Assembly (NCBI GenBank): GCA_030847615.1 | Contig: JAUMIR010000001.1 | Span: 384,196,687-384,260,686, forward strand | DNA: 64,000 nt | Origin: Gambelia wislizenii | Lineage: Eukaryota; Chordata; Lepidosauria; Squamata; Crotaphytidae | Reading direction: 5' to 3' | Shown: positions 54,719 through 64,000 of the stretch, piece after piece | Numbering within the stretch: position 1 is the stretch's first letter | Layout of the letters: every line of letters begins with the position of its first letter | The notes under the pieces: generated by a model | What the model saw: the letters and a program-made list of their open reading frames with translations, nothing else | What the model was told of the DNA's origin: nothing | Databases searched by the model: none | Translations under genes and position numbers: made by a program

Positions 54719-55292
54719 TAAGGCTGCTGACATACTGCGGAAATAATGCAGTTTGACAGCGCTTTAACTGCCATGGCTCAATGCTATGGAATTCTGGGAT
54801 TTGTAGTTTTCTGAGATATTTAACTTTCTCTGTCAGAGAGCTCAGGTCCCATAACAAACTACAAATCCCAGGATTCCATAGGTTAGAACCATGATCATTA
54901 AAACTATGGAGATTTTCACATGGGGAAAGTAACCCCTGGGGAGATCGAGAGAGAACTGGGGCTGTTCCAGTTGCAGTGCTCCGTTTTGCAGTCCCCCTTC
55001 CTTCTCCCAATCTCCCATCATCCTCCCACTGTCCTGCCCCCATTTCCCTCCCACTATGTTCTGCAATTTTTTACTAATGAAGAACTTTTGTTAGTAAAAA
55101 ATAGCGGGAGGGAAATGGAAGCAGCATGGAGGAAGGATGACGGGAGATTGGGAGAAGGAAGGGGGCATGCGAAACAGAGCGCTACAACTGGGACAGCCCC
55201 GTTTCTCTCCCGATCTCCCTGGGGGTTACTTTTCCTGTGTGAAAATCTCCTATGTCAAACATAATTATTTCTTCAATGTGTCAGCAGCTTAA
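54719..55292. mobile_element. Family B MITE with a foldback MITE inside
   Basis: The left end CTAAGGCTGCTGACATACTG and the reverse complement of the right end CTTAAGCTGCTGACACATTG are inverted termini. The phrase AAATAATGCAGTTTGACAGC on the left is mirrored by GTCAAACATAATTATTTC on the right. The inner foldback element splits it. Confidence 0.8.
54908..55250. mobile_element. Foldback MITE with ~165-bp arms
   Basis: The left arm starts GGAGATTTTCACATGGGG and the right arm ends TCCTGTGTGAAAATCTCC. The arms pair through GTAACCCCTGGGGAGATC, CTTCTCCCAATCTCCC and CATTTCCCTCCC segments. The spacer near 55065-55085 includes CAATTTTTTACTAATGAAG. Flanking TAT triplets (54905-54907, 55251-55253) form a 3-bp target duplication. 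Confidence 0.9.
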
Positions 55293-55317
55293 GGAATAAA
55301 ACACAATAATTGTGAAG

Positions 55318-55460
55318 TCAAAGGCTTTCATGGCCGGCATCCATAGATTGTCCTTGGTTTTTTTCTGGGCTGTGAGGCCGTGTTCTGGAATAGTTTCTTT
55401 CTGATGTTTCGCCTGCATCTGTGGCTGGCATCTTCAGACTGGACTGGAACTGTTGGTATT
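55318..55460 (-). mobile_element. Dispersed squamate-type repeat fragment
   Basis: Minus-strand MPATDAGETSERNYSRTRPH is a peptide I associate with the 3' region of a common reptile retroelement (possibly Penelope- or LINE-derived). No RT motif is present, so the class is uncertain. Confidence 0.4.
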
Positions 55461-56147
55461 TATTTTTGTGGAAGCAAGTGTATGTATTATATATGTCTTG
55501 TAGATCATTATAAAGTATACATAGCACATATATATTTAAAAATTATACTATTGTATTATTAATATAACACACAACTAGATTCACATAACAACCTTTTTGA
55601 GAATTGGGTATACAATTCCTCACATAGTGTTGTTATACAGTGGTCTGTAATCCTGATGCTGTTAATTCTGGGTTTGCTGGGCCCAATCAGCAAAAGTGCT
55701 GCAATGCTTCTCGGCTGTGTGCCATCTGCCACCTCATTTAGTACCAACAAAGCTTATGTTATAGTGGTAACATGTGTGAGTGTTTGACACCAAAAAAACC
55801 CTTGGGGAGATCTGTAACTATACCCAATTGAACTTTCACAGGATCTTTTTTCTAATTTCTCCCTCACATTTTTTCCCCCATGGATGAGAAACTGCACAAA
55901 TAGGACATCCATGGAAATTGAACTGGCCGGTGGAATGCCAGTTGTGCACATGATGTGCTCGCTGATGCTTTTCTGTGCTGGGGAGATGTGACAACAACTC
56001 TTTCACCACATGTACAAAGTATGTACAGAGGGCTGAAGAAGAATTTAGATATAGCTAGATGCACTTTGGCAAAATAAAATAGCTGTCTTTGGGCCTTGGT
56101 TTGTCTACTGAATAAGAATAATTCATTTTTAATTAATGCAATATAAT
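55461..56147. other. Non-coding stretch, no feature seen
   Basis: No coding signal or recognised repeat. Confidence 0.45.
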
Positions 56148-56335
56148 GTATGTGCCTTCAAATCACCTGTTCACATATGGTGACTCCATGAATTTCACAG
56201 GGTTATCTTAGGCAAGGAATACTCAGAGGTGGTTTTGCCAGTTCCTTCCTCTAAAATATAGCCTATAGCACCTGATATTCTTTGGTAGTCTCCCATCCAA
56301 GAACTCAGGAGTACTTGGCTAGACATAATACATAA
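56148..56335 (-). mobile_element. 5S rRNA-derived SINE
   Basis: In reverse complement, TTCTTGGATGGGAGACTACC followed by AGAATATCAGGTGCTATAGG aligns with the 3' third of vertebrate 5S rRNA, including the C-box region of its internal promoter (consensus TACTTGGATGGGAGACC). The body continues CCTTGCCTAAGATAACCCTG and ends near GATTTGAAGGCACATAC, a tail shared with the tRNA-type SINEs here. The 5' part of the 5S head is missing. Confidence 0.8.
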
Positions 56336-57499
56336 TACATCAAAAGAATTAGCCCTATACACCCATCAGGAATAAACAAAAGCCTCTGAATTGAATGATT
56401 GTTTATATGAATAAGTCTTAGAGTTATATTTGTACATTCCTCCTTTCCCAGTTCTCCTTTGGCATAGCACTGAGGAAGTCACAAGCATTAGCGCAGTGGT
56501 TGAACTCAACACTGCTTCAACTGAAGAAGATAAAATAGACTAAATGGGAACTATAGTTTTATTGAAACAAGTCACAATAAAACAATGGTTTATTATCCTG
56601 GATTGTTCAACAAATCATAGTTTAACCAGAATTTCTGTTTCAGACATAATGGGAAACTTCTGCTAATTTAAACCAGGAACTGCAGACACCCACTCTCTTC
56701 CTCACAACTGCTCTGGAAGATCAAAGGGAAGGGAGGCAGAAAGCTCATATTCCTTGTTCACGTAATGCTGAAACAGGGGCTTGGCATTGTGCCTAGTTTT
56801 TGGACAGGGAAGTAGTATGGTTCCTGGTGATCTTACTCCCTGCCTCCATGCATTGGTATAGATAGGTTGGCTTTTCAGAAAATTATATCCATGGAGGCCA
56901 TGGCTAGCACTGTGATCTCAGTCACCTTCGTCTTTCATTGACCCATCTTTATTATCAACTGAAATAGATGGAATTTATTGTCTGTGCTGGTTGTATTTCA
57001 TCTTCTCAACTTCTTCACATTTTCATCATAAACAGGTTGTTTTAAAATGGAATCACACTCATTTCCTTGTTCCTTGAGGAAAGAAAAATATCACAAAGGA
57101 CCTGATAACCTATCTACCACATAGCACTGAGCTTTTAATGATTGCTTCCCAGTTCCTAAGTGCACTGCAATTCAAACAGCTAAGAAGCTCAAGCAACTGG
57201 TAAAGGCTCTCATTTAGAAATCTCCCACATCATAATGAGCATTACAAGGTCTTCTGTAGCCACTTGATATAATAGTTAGACTATAACATTTGCATATAAA
57301 ACATAATGGCATAGCATAAAAGCATTTTAAGATGAATGAGCATTACTGAATCAGGCTGTTATTACTACAGACGACTAAATAAGAAGCCCACCATTAATTA
57401 CTTAGATGATGACTAATTATTTAGTCTGAAATGCTGTGATAGTTGCAACACAATGAATAAAATCTAATTTAAGTGTAGTTATTATTACTCACAGTTCTT
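56336..57499. other. Non-coding stretch, no gene seen
   Basis: No coding signal. Repeat content not recognised. Confidence 0.45.
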
Positions 57500-59575
57500 G
57501 AAAACTAGATACCTAAAGTCCCACCATTTTGCAGAGAAAATGGCTCAGATTGTCTCTAACTTCGATGACAGGGATGATACAGTTCTGTGGATATAATCTT
57601 GGCACCTGCTTGTCCAGTATTAATGACTACCTTTCAGTTTGTGAAGCATTAGGATGTGGACAGGATCCTTGGAGAGGTGAGAGCCACCACATGCGTACTA
57701 GACCCTTGCCCCTCTTGCCTTATTAAACAGGCCAAAGGAGGATTGAGTGAGTGGGTAAGGGAAGTGATTGCCTCCTTAAAAGAAGGCAGGGTTCCAACAA
57801 GCCTGAAGGAGGCTGTGGTAAGACCTCTTTCTGGGGAAAAAACACACACCCTTCCCTGGATCCTGCTATGTTAGATAACAGCGTGGGAGGGGCGCTCCAA
57901 AAAAGCGATACAAGGACTCCCTGAAACAACATCTCAGGCTTGGCCAGATTGATCACCAACGGTGGTCCGCCCTGGCCTCACATCGGGAGGCATGGAGACG
58001 CACTATCCACAATGCTGCAGCCTTATTTGAGAACTCACGACGAACAAGTCTTGAAGAGAAACGACAACGCAGAAAGAATCATAACCCAAAAACATCACCC
58101 AAGGAGACCTTCTGCTGCACTTTTTGCAACCGGACTTGTTTATCTCGGATTGGCCTTTTTAGTCATCAGCGCGCTTGCAGAGGGCGCGGGATGAGTCCTT
58201 CCTGAATCTTCGTTTGCGAAGAAAAGCCAGAGAGAGAGAGAGAGAGATAGACCAGTCTCCAATCTCCCATTTTTGGGCAAGCTACTGGAGTATGTGGTGG
58301 CTTCTCAACTCCAAGGTTCTGGATGAGGCAGATCATCTAGATCCATTTCAGTCTGGTTTCAGACAAGACCTGGTTACTAGACAGAGATAGCTTTGGTCAC
58401 CTTGGTGGATGACCTACGCAGGGAACCTACGCAAGGGGAGTGTGGCCTTGTTGGTTCTGCTGGATCTCTCAGCAGCTTTTGATACCATTGACCATGGTAT
58501 CCTTCTGAGTCACCTCTCTGGGATGAGACTTGAAGGTACTGTTCTACAGCGGCTCCACTCTTTCTTGGAGTGGCACTCTCAGAGGGTAGTGCTGGAGGAT
58601 TCCTGTTCCTTGGCCATTGGCCTGGGTTCAGTCTTGTTCCCTGTGCTATTTAACTTCAACATAAAACAGCTGGGAGAGTTTGTCTGGAGTTTGGGGGTCA
58701 GGTGTCACCAGTGTGCTGATGATACCCAGCTCTATTACACCTTTCCACCTAATTCCAAGAAAGCTGTTCCTGTGCTAAACCAGTATATGACAGCTGTAGT
58801 GGACTGGATAAGGGCAAACAAACTGAAGCTTAATCCAGACACAACAGGAATACTCCTGGTCAGCCAAAAGACAGATCTGGGAATAGGGATCCAGTCTGGC
58901 TAGATGGGGTTACACTCCTCCTGAAAGTGCAGGTGTGCAGTTGGGAGTACTCTTGGTTCAACTCTGAGCCTAGAGGCCCAGGTGTCAGCAGTGACCAGGA
59001 GTGCTTTTGCACAGTTTATTTATTTATTTATTTGTTAAAGCTAGTGTGCCAACTACACCTGTTCCTGGAGAAGTTGGATTTGGCCATGGTGGTACATGTC
59101 TTGGTTATATCCTGTTTGAATTACTGCAAGGTGCTCTACGTGGGGCTGCCATTGAAAAGTGCTCAGAAGCTTCAGTTGCTTTAAAGAGATGCCACTAGGC
59201 TGTTAATGGGACCTAGCTACAGGGAGCACACAACTTCTTTGTTGCAACAGCTCCATTGGCTGCCAGTTCATTTCTGGGCACAATTCTGACCTATAAAGCG
59301 CTATACTGCTTGGGTCCAGGTTATTTGAAGGACCGTATCACCCTGTATGAGCCCAGTAGAGCTTTGAGATTGTCTGGGGAAGCCCTTCTCTCAGTTCCAC
59401 CACCATCTCGAGCTCATTTGGTGGGAACAAGGGAGAGATGGCTGCTCCTAGACTTTGGAATTCTATCTCCAGAGAGGCCCCTTCCTTGCTCTCCTTCCGG
59501 CAGCAGGTTAAAACTTTTTTATGCCACCAGGTTTTCACGACGTGGCAAGGGCTAGGCTTGTAAGGCTGTGTGATG
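57500..59575 (+). mobile_element. L2 LINE, split by RTE-like LINE end
   Basis: The upstream part (about 57600-57875) encodes VRATTCVLDPCPSCLIKQAK and EGRVPTSLKEAVVRPLS. After the insertion it resumes at 58246 with the segment normally reading RPVSNLPFLGKLLEYVVASQ, then GSVALLVLLDLSAAFDTIDH (58434-58493, first catalytic Asp), VRCHQCADDTQLYYTF (58700-58745, intact ADD catalytic box) and IRANKLKLNPDTTGILLVSQ. The C-terminal part to about 59520 is frameshifted; a (TTTA)n run at 59018-59036 interrupts it. The APE endonuclease is missing. No terminal repeat is visible before the next L2. Confidence 0.92.
57880..58245 (+). mobile_element. RTE-like LINE 3' end inserted in L2
   Basis: Sense-strand C-terminus of the same LINE family as 50183-52031, in one open frame from about 57888 to a stop at 58201: GAPKKRYKDSLKQHLRLGQI, a HREAWRRTIHNAAALFENSR segment, a basic stretch, and a zinc finger of spacing C-x2-C-x12-H-x3-C (CTFC ... 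HQRAC, 58111-58175). Its 3' tail is (GA)n (58229-58247). L2 coding continues on both sides, so it is younger than this L2. Confidence 0.9.
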
Positions 59576-59654
59576 CAGTTTTAAAATATTTTAGGGTTTT
59601 TCTATACCACTTTTAATGTATTTTAATATTTTTACTGCTATGGTCGCCATAGTG

Positions 59655-61129
59655 GATCATCTTTGCTTGAGCACTTGCAGGGGAACTGTGTCCCTGCTGG
59701 TGCTTTGGGACCTCTCAGTGGCATTCTATACCATTGATGATGGTATTCTTCTGGAACACCTGGGGCATTTTGGAATCAGAGGCCACTGTGCTTCAGTGCT
59801 TCCAGCCCTATCTCTCAGGCAGGTTCCAGATGGTGATGCTTGGGGATAGCTCCTCCTCAAAGAAGGGGCTGTTATATGGCACCCCACAAGGTGCCATTCT
59901 ATCCTCAGTGCTATTCAATATCTACATGAAACCCCTGGAAGAGATCATCTGGAGGTATGGGGCGGGTTGCTATCAGTACGCTGATGACACTCAAATATGC
60001 CTTCAAAAACAGCCTCTGCTGAGGATAATGTGTCTCCTCTGAATGAATGCCTGGTGGATGTAATAGGCTGGATGAGGAAAAACAAACTGAAGTTGAATCC
60101 AGACAAGACAGGGGTGTTTACTGTCAAGGGTTTGGAAGTGTGTCAACCAGTCCTGGATGAGGTTACACTCCCCCTGAAAGACTGTGTCTGCAGCCTGGGA
60201 GTATTTCTGGATCCGTTGCTCTAAATGACAGCTCAGATAGGTGTGACAACCAGGAGTGCTTACTACCACTTCAACTGTTACACCAGCTGCACCCTTTCCT
60301 GCAGTTGGAAAACATAAAGATGGTAGTGCATGCACTGGTAACTTCAAGGCTGGACTTTTGCAATACGCTGTACCTAGGGCTACTTCTGTACTAAGTTCGG
60401 AGGCTTCATTTAGTTCAAAACACAGCAGCTAGATTAGTCACTGGTACATCCAGGAGTAACCATATCACACCAATACTAAAGTCACTCTACTGGCTGCCTA
60501 TTAGTACAAAGGGCAAGATACAAAGTGTTGGTGATTACCTTTAAAGCCCTACATGGTTTGGGTCCAGATTACTTACAGGATCGCCTCTCCTGTATAATCT
60601 GCCCCACACACTTAGGTCCTCTGTGGGATATTTGCTCCAGCTAGTTAGGACTAGGTTGGCAACTGTCACCCAGAGGACTTTTTCTTCAGCTGCCCCTGGA
60701 CTGTGGAACAGCCTGCCAGAAGAGATACGACAGCTGAATACACTGTCGGAATTTAAAGCAGCTTTAAAGACCAGTCTCTTCCAGCAGACCTATCCAGATG
60801 ATTTTAAATTGGGAATTTGGGAATTTTAAACTTTGATTGTTTTAAAATATCTTAGTCTTACTTGTTCTTTTAAATTGATATATGTTTTAACTGATATGTG
60901 TTTTTAACTAGCATTATGTTTATGTGTTAATTTATTCCCTGCCAATAACAACAACAACAACAACAATGTTTTTAACTTATGAATTGCTTATTTTTTTTTA
61001 ATTTTATATCAATAGTGTAGGTTTTTTTTAAAAACTTTTGCATTGTTTTTAGCTTTTATAAGTTCTAAAGATCTTGTTAGCCACCTTGGGCCCCATTGGT
61101 GGGAGACAGTCAGGATATAAATGAATAGC

Positions 61130-61161
<32 letters not shown>

Positions 61162-61162
61162 C
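59655..61162 (+). mobile_element. L2 LINE, second copy, with (AAT)n 3' end
   Basis: SLLVLWDLSVAFYTIDDGIL (59688-59748), GTPQGAILSSVLFNIYMKPL (59879-59938), the YQYADDTQI catalytic box (59972-59998), MRKNKLKLNPDKTGVFTVKG and VCSLGVFLDPLL are in successive frames. The region ends with FSSAAPGLWNSLPEEIRQLN (60689-60748) and a stop at 60827-60829. The 3' UTR has AGCCACCTTGGGCCCCATTG and ends in (ATA)n at 61128-61160, the L2 signature. Several frameshifts. It lies directly downstream of the first L2 in the same orientation. Confidence 0.93.
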
Positions 61163-61261
61163 ACCACCTAGAGAGGACTGGCCTCCTCCCTGCTTTCCTT
61201 TTGCCAGCAGGAAAAGACAACTTTTTTTAAGCAAGCTTTTAATGTATAAGCAGGGAGACCA

Positions 61262-61332
61262 GCAATCCAGGGGGCTGGACTAGATAGCCCTTGAGGTCTC
61301 TTCCAACTCTATGATTCTATGATTCTATGACT
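61262..61332 (+). mobile_element. CR1 LINE 3' tail
   Basis: GGCTGGACTAGATAGCCCTT, CTCTTCCAACTCTATGATTC and two octamer units. Only the terminal about 70 bp is present. Confidence 0.88.
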
Positions 61333-61482
61333 TTTTATTGGATGGTTTAGTTATCTTTAAAACTTTCTTCCCCAGCACACTGCCTTGAGCTCTGGCTTGC
61401 CAAATAAAGACAGCAACAAGGCCAGCCTTCACTCAACTAAAGGGCTTTAATCCTTGTTTGCAGTATATTTACAATATATATA

Positions 61483-62037
61483 CAGTTGTCCCTTCACATT
61501 CGCGGGGGTTAGGTTCCCCAGACCTCCGCGAATGTGAAAAATCCGCGAATAATGATTGCCCTCCCCCGCCAAAGCGACCATGGATCCTCCGGAGGCCCCA
61601 TAGTCGCTTTCTCCGGACTCCCCGTCCCTTCCTAGGCCTTCACGGGGCCTCAGGAGACCCTCCTGAGGCCCTGTGGATGCCTCCCTGGCCCTCCCCCCAA
61701 GGCTTCGTGGAGGCCTCCCCGGCCCTACCCCCTCCCTCCCAAGGCCCCATGGAGGCCTCCCCGGCCCTACCCCCTCCCTCCCAAGGCCCCATGGAGGCCT
61801 CCCCGGCCCTACCCCTCCCTCCCAGGATCTTCATGGGGCCTCCGGAGGATCTCTGAAGGCCCCGTGGAGGCCTCCCCGGCTCTCCCCCTCCCTTCCCGGG
61901 CCTTCATGGTTTTGGGAGGGCGGGGGGTCCTCCCAAAACCATGAATATCCAAAAACATAAATGCTGAGTTCGCAAATGTGGAGGGTATAGGACAGCCCTC
62001 TCTAATACGCATAAATCTCTCTCAAACCAACAAACTG
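61483..62037. mobile_element. pogo-like MITE with GC-rich minisatellite
   Basis: The left end CAGTTGTCCCTTCACATTCG is flanked by TA (61481-61482). The right terminus CGCAAATGTGGAGGG mirrors it, but the last bases are separated by a 48-bp copy of flanking LTR sequence before CTG-TA (62035-62039). The interior (61560-61930) is very GC-rich. Inserted in the antisense Copia LTR between ACAATATA and the resumed LTR. Confidence 0.75.
61699..61840. repeat. 42-bp GC-rich minisatellite
   Basis: Units starting AAGGC at 61699, 61741 and 61783 (42-base period), with a diverged fourth from 61824. Because 42 is divisible by three, all frames stay open, giving an artefactual repeated peptide (PSQGPMEASPALP). 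Confidence 0.9.
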
Positions 62038-62093
62038 TACAGAGTATAGGACAGCTGTCTCTAATACGCATAAATCTCTCTCAAACCAACAAA
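61986..62093. repeat. 48-bp LTR segment duplicated across a MITE end
   Basis: 61986-62034 and 62045-62093 are near-identical copies (TATAGGACAG onward to CCAACAAA) separated by the 10 bases CTGTACAGAG, which contain the MITE terminus and its TA. Confidence 0.88.
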
Positions 62094-62307
62094 TTGCTTC
62101 ACCAACCACCATCCACAACAAACCCACACTGAAGATAATCCCCATCTCCTTTTTATAGGCAGTTAAACAATGGCTGTTACATCAGGCATCTTACATGTGC
62201 ATACTCTCAAGTACTAACTCACACACACACCTGCCACTGGAGCTTAACTACTTTCATTACTAAGCTTACAGCTCCATCTTGTGGTCACATCCATGTCATT
62301 TCCTGAC

Positions 62308-63275
62308 CAGTTCTACATATTGTACCATATTTGAAAGATATAATTCTGGGTTTATAGGGTATTCTATATTTAGTGTCTTTGTTATAAGGCAATGTGTTTC
62401 CCCCCAATATTTTTTAGCTTTCTTAAATGTCCACCATATGTGGAACAAAGTTCTAGTTTCTTCCTCACATTTCCAGCATTCATCTCTTGAGTTCTTATAC
62501 ATTTTGGCTAACTTTACTTGTGTCAAGTGCCATCTATACAACATCTTATAAAAGTTATTCCTTGCATTATAGATTTTTGTAAATGTAATGTTTTTATTTC
62601 AAGGTTTTTCCCAGTGGTCTGATTGGATTGTCTATCCAAAATTCTGGGCCTATTTATTCATACATTCTTTTATCCTATCTTGTTCTAGCTCTAATTTAAT
62701 TAGGATTTTTTAAACTTTTGCTAATAGATGTTTTTCTTCATTCTGGATTATCATTTCAAATTCTGATTTTTCTGATTCTGTTCCTTCCAATTTATCATCT
62801 TTCTTGAATCTTTCAACTAACTGTCTGTATAGGAACCAGCTGCAATCTATTTTTTCCGTATATAATTCTTCTCTTGTCTTAATCTTGTGCTCATTTCCTT
62901 GTTTTTTCAATATATGTTTGTATGTTATCCATTGGCCTTTGTGTAAATTTTCTTTTTCGTGAAATACTTTGCAAAGAAGGAGCCATAATGGAATTTTTGG
63001 ATAGAATTTCTGTTTATATCTTAGTCATACTCTTATAGATTTCCTGATGAAATGATTATGAAATTCTTTATGTATTAATGACTTGTTATACCAAAGGTAT
63101 GCATGCCATCCAAAACAAAGATTAAATCCTTCTATAATGGTAATAGTCTTTTCTTTTTGTAATTTTATCCATTCCAGAGTCCATATTATACAACTTGCGA
63201 GATAGAATAGTTTTAAATCTGGTACCCCCAGGCCTCCTCTATCTCTTGTATCTTGTAGTGTTTTCCATTCTATCC
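62308..63275 (-). mobile_element. L1 LINE ORF2 C-terminus, antisense
   Basis: Minus-strand translation: PRIEWKTLQDTRDRGGLGVP then DLKLFYLASCIIWTLEWIKL (63275-63160), a typical L1 post-RT block, then degraded sequence. From 62544 there is HLTQVKLAKMYKNSRDECWK and a CEEETRTLFHIWWTFKKAKK segment, the C-terminal Cys-rich motif (C-x2-C then H). Stops separate the pieces. It joins CR1 on its 5' side and the Copia LTR on its 3' side. Confidence 0.88.
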
Positions 63276-64000
63276 TAGGCACAGTATTCTAGGTGAGGTC
63301 TGACCAAGGCAGAATAGAGCGGCACTATTACTTCCCTTGATCTGGACACTATACTTCTATTGATGCAGTCCAAAATTGCATTGGCCTTTTTAGCTGCCGC
63401 ATCACACTGTTGACTCATGTTCAACTTGTGGTCTGCTAGGACTCCTAGATCCTTTTCGCACGTAGTCTCATTCAGCCAGGTCTCCCCCATCCTATATCTA
63501 TGCATTTCATTTTTTTCGCCCTAAGTGCAGTACTTTACATTTCTCCGTATTGAACTTTATTTTGTTAGCTTTGGCACAGCTCTCCAGTTTATCCAGGTCA
63601 TCTTGAATTTTGATCCTGTCCTCCAGGGTATTAGCTACTCCTCCTAATTTGGTGTCATCAGCCAATTTGATAAGTATGCCCCTAATTCCCTCATCCAAGT
63701 CATTGATAAAGATGTTGAATAGCACTGGGCCCAGGACAGAACCCTGTGGCACCCCACTGGTCACATCTTTCCAAGATGAAGAGGAGCCATCTCTGAGCAC
63801 CCTTTGGGTTCGGCCGGTCAACCAATTACAAATCCATTGAACAGTTAACTTGTCTAGCCCACATTTTACAAGCTTGTTTGCAAGAATGTCATGGGGAACC
63901 TTGTCAAAGGCCTTACTGAAATCAAGGTATGCGATGTCCACAGCGTTCCCTTCATCTACCAAGCTGGTAATTTTATCAAAAAAAGAGATCAGATTAGTCT
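63275..64000 (-). mobile_element. CR1 LINE RT fragment, antisense, runs off window
   Basis: Reverse transcriptase of a CR1 element. One frame (63962-63507) has VDIAYLDFSKAFDKVPHDIL (first catalytic Asp), SGVPQGSVLGPVLFNIFIND, ILIKLADDTKLGG (catalytic ADD intact; Leu where Phe or Tyr is usual) and NKIKFNTEKCKVLHLGRKK. After a frameshift near 63506 the next frame continues ETWLNETTCEKDLGVLADHK to [13 protein letters not shown] at 63275. The 3' part of CR1 is absent and L1 sequence follows. The 5' part lies beyond base 64000. Confidence 0.95.

Larger units (their letters stand above)
61369..62307 (-). mobile_element. Copia solo LTR, antisense, truncated and interrupted
   Basis: The reverse complement matches the LTRs at 16022 and 19591: LTR start GTCAGGAAATGACATGG at 62306 going left, TATA region TATAAAAAGGAGATGGG (near 62150), ATTAAAGCCC at about 61445, and ending at GTGTGCTGGGG (61369), about 150 bp short of the LTR 3' end. 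A MITE is inserted at 61483-62037. It is adjoined by L1 on its right, with no internal Copia sequence. Confidence 0.92.

Noticed and set aside
57940..58194. 84-codon frame with a hydrophobic C-terminus
   Set aside because: Shadow of the RTE-like LINE C-terminus, whose true frame has the zinc finger and a conserved basic region.
61458..61856. 132-codon proline-rich open frame
   Set aside because: Artefact of a 42-bp minisatellite with a period divisible by three inside a MITE.

Overview
The window looks like intergenic or intronic nuclear DNA of a vertebrate, most likely a squamate reptile (lizard). This rests on the mixture of repeats: CR1, L2, L1 and RTE-like LINEs side by side, a Ngaro/DIRS tyrosine-recombinase retrotransposon with its SGNH-hydrolase accessory protein, an animal Copia element, 5S-headed and tRNA-headed SINEs, and many hAT, pogo/Tigger-like, mariner and foldback MITEs. 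The assignment is by pattern recognition only. I found no host exon, tRNA, rRNA, CRISPR array or bacterial-type operon. Every long open reading frame I could identify belongs to a transposable element, and most are broken.

Layout. 0-9 kb: a CR1 3' end with a perfect inverted repeat at its 5' junction; a three-layer nest (pogo-like MITE > hAT MITE > Ngaro fragment, 2.3-5.7 kb); and a second CR1 split by a DNA transposon carrying a Copia-type gag fragment (6.7-8.1 kb). 9-16 kb: mostly unannotatable sequence with a TIR element (12.7-13.3 kb), a SINE (14.1 kb) and a 530-bp TIR MITE (14.4 kb). 16.0-20.1 kb: an almost complete Copia insertion with 5-bp target duplication, two LTRs, a primer site matching the anticodon arm of initiator tRNA-Met, gag, protease and integrase, but no reverse transcriptase or RNase H. 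20-30 kb: more MITEs, a hAT MITE inside a pogo-like MITE, SINEs and two LTR-like sequences. 30.7-33.7 kb: a mariner inside a SINE tail, then an antisense L2 and a third LTR-like copy. 34-50 kb: sparse, with an antisense L1 (39.1-41.1 kb) split by an RTE-like LINE 3' end, CR1 fragments and foldback MITEs. 50.2-52.0 kb: a 5'-truncated RTE-like LINE bounded by an 11-bp target duplication. 52-57 kb: hairpins, a nested foldback MITE and a 5S-SINE. 57.5-64 kb: an almost continuous pile of L2 (with an RTE-like insertion), a second L2, a CR1 tail, an antisense Copia LTR interrupted by a minisatellite-bearing MITE, antisense L1, and an antisense CR1 running off the window edge.

The parts do not act together as a pathway. 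The most informative features are structural: an RT-less Copia with an unusual primer site, the nesting order (which gives relative ages), the Ngaro hydrolase ORF, and several long inverted repeats. Coordinates of element boundaries were set by eye; those with target-site duplications are firm, the others may be off by tens of bases.
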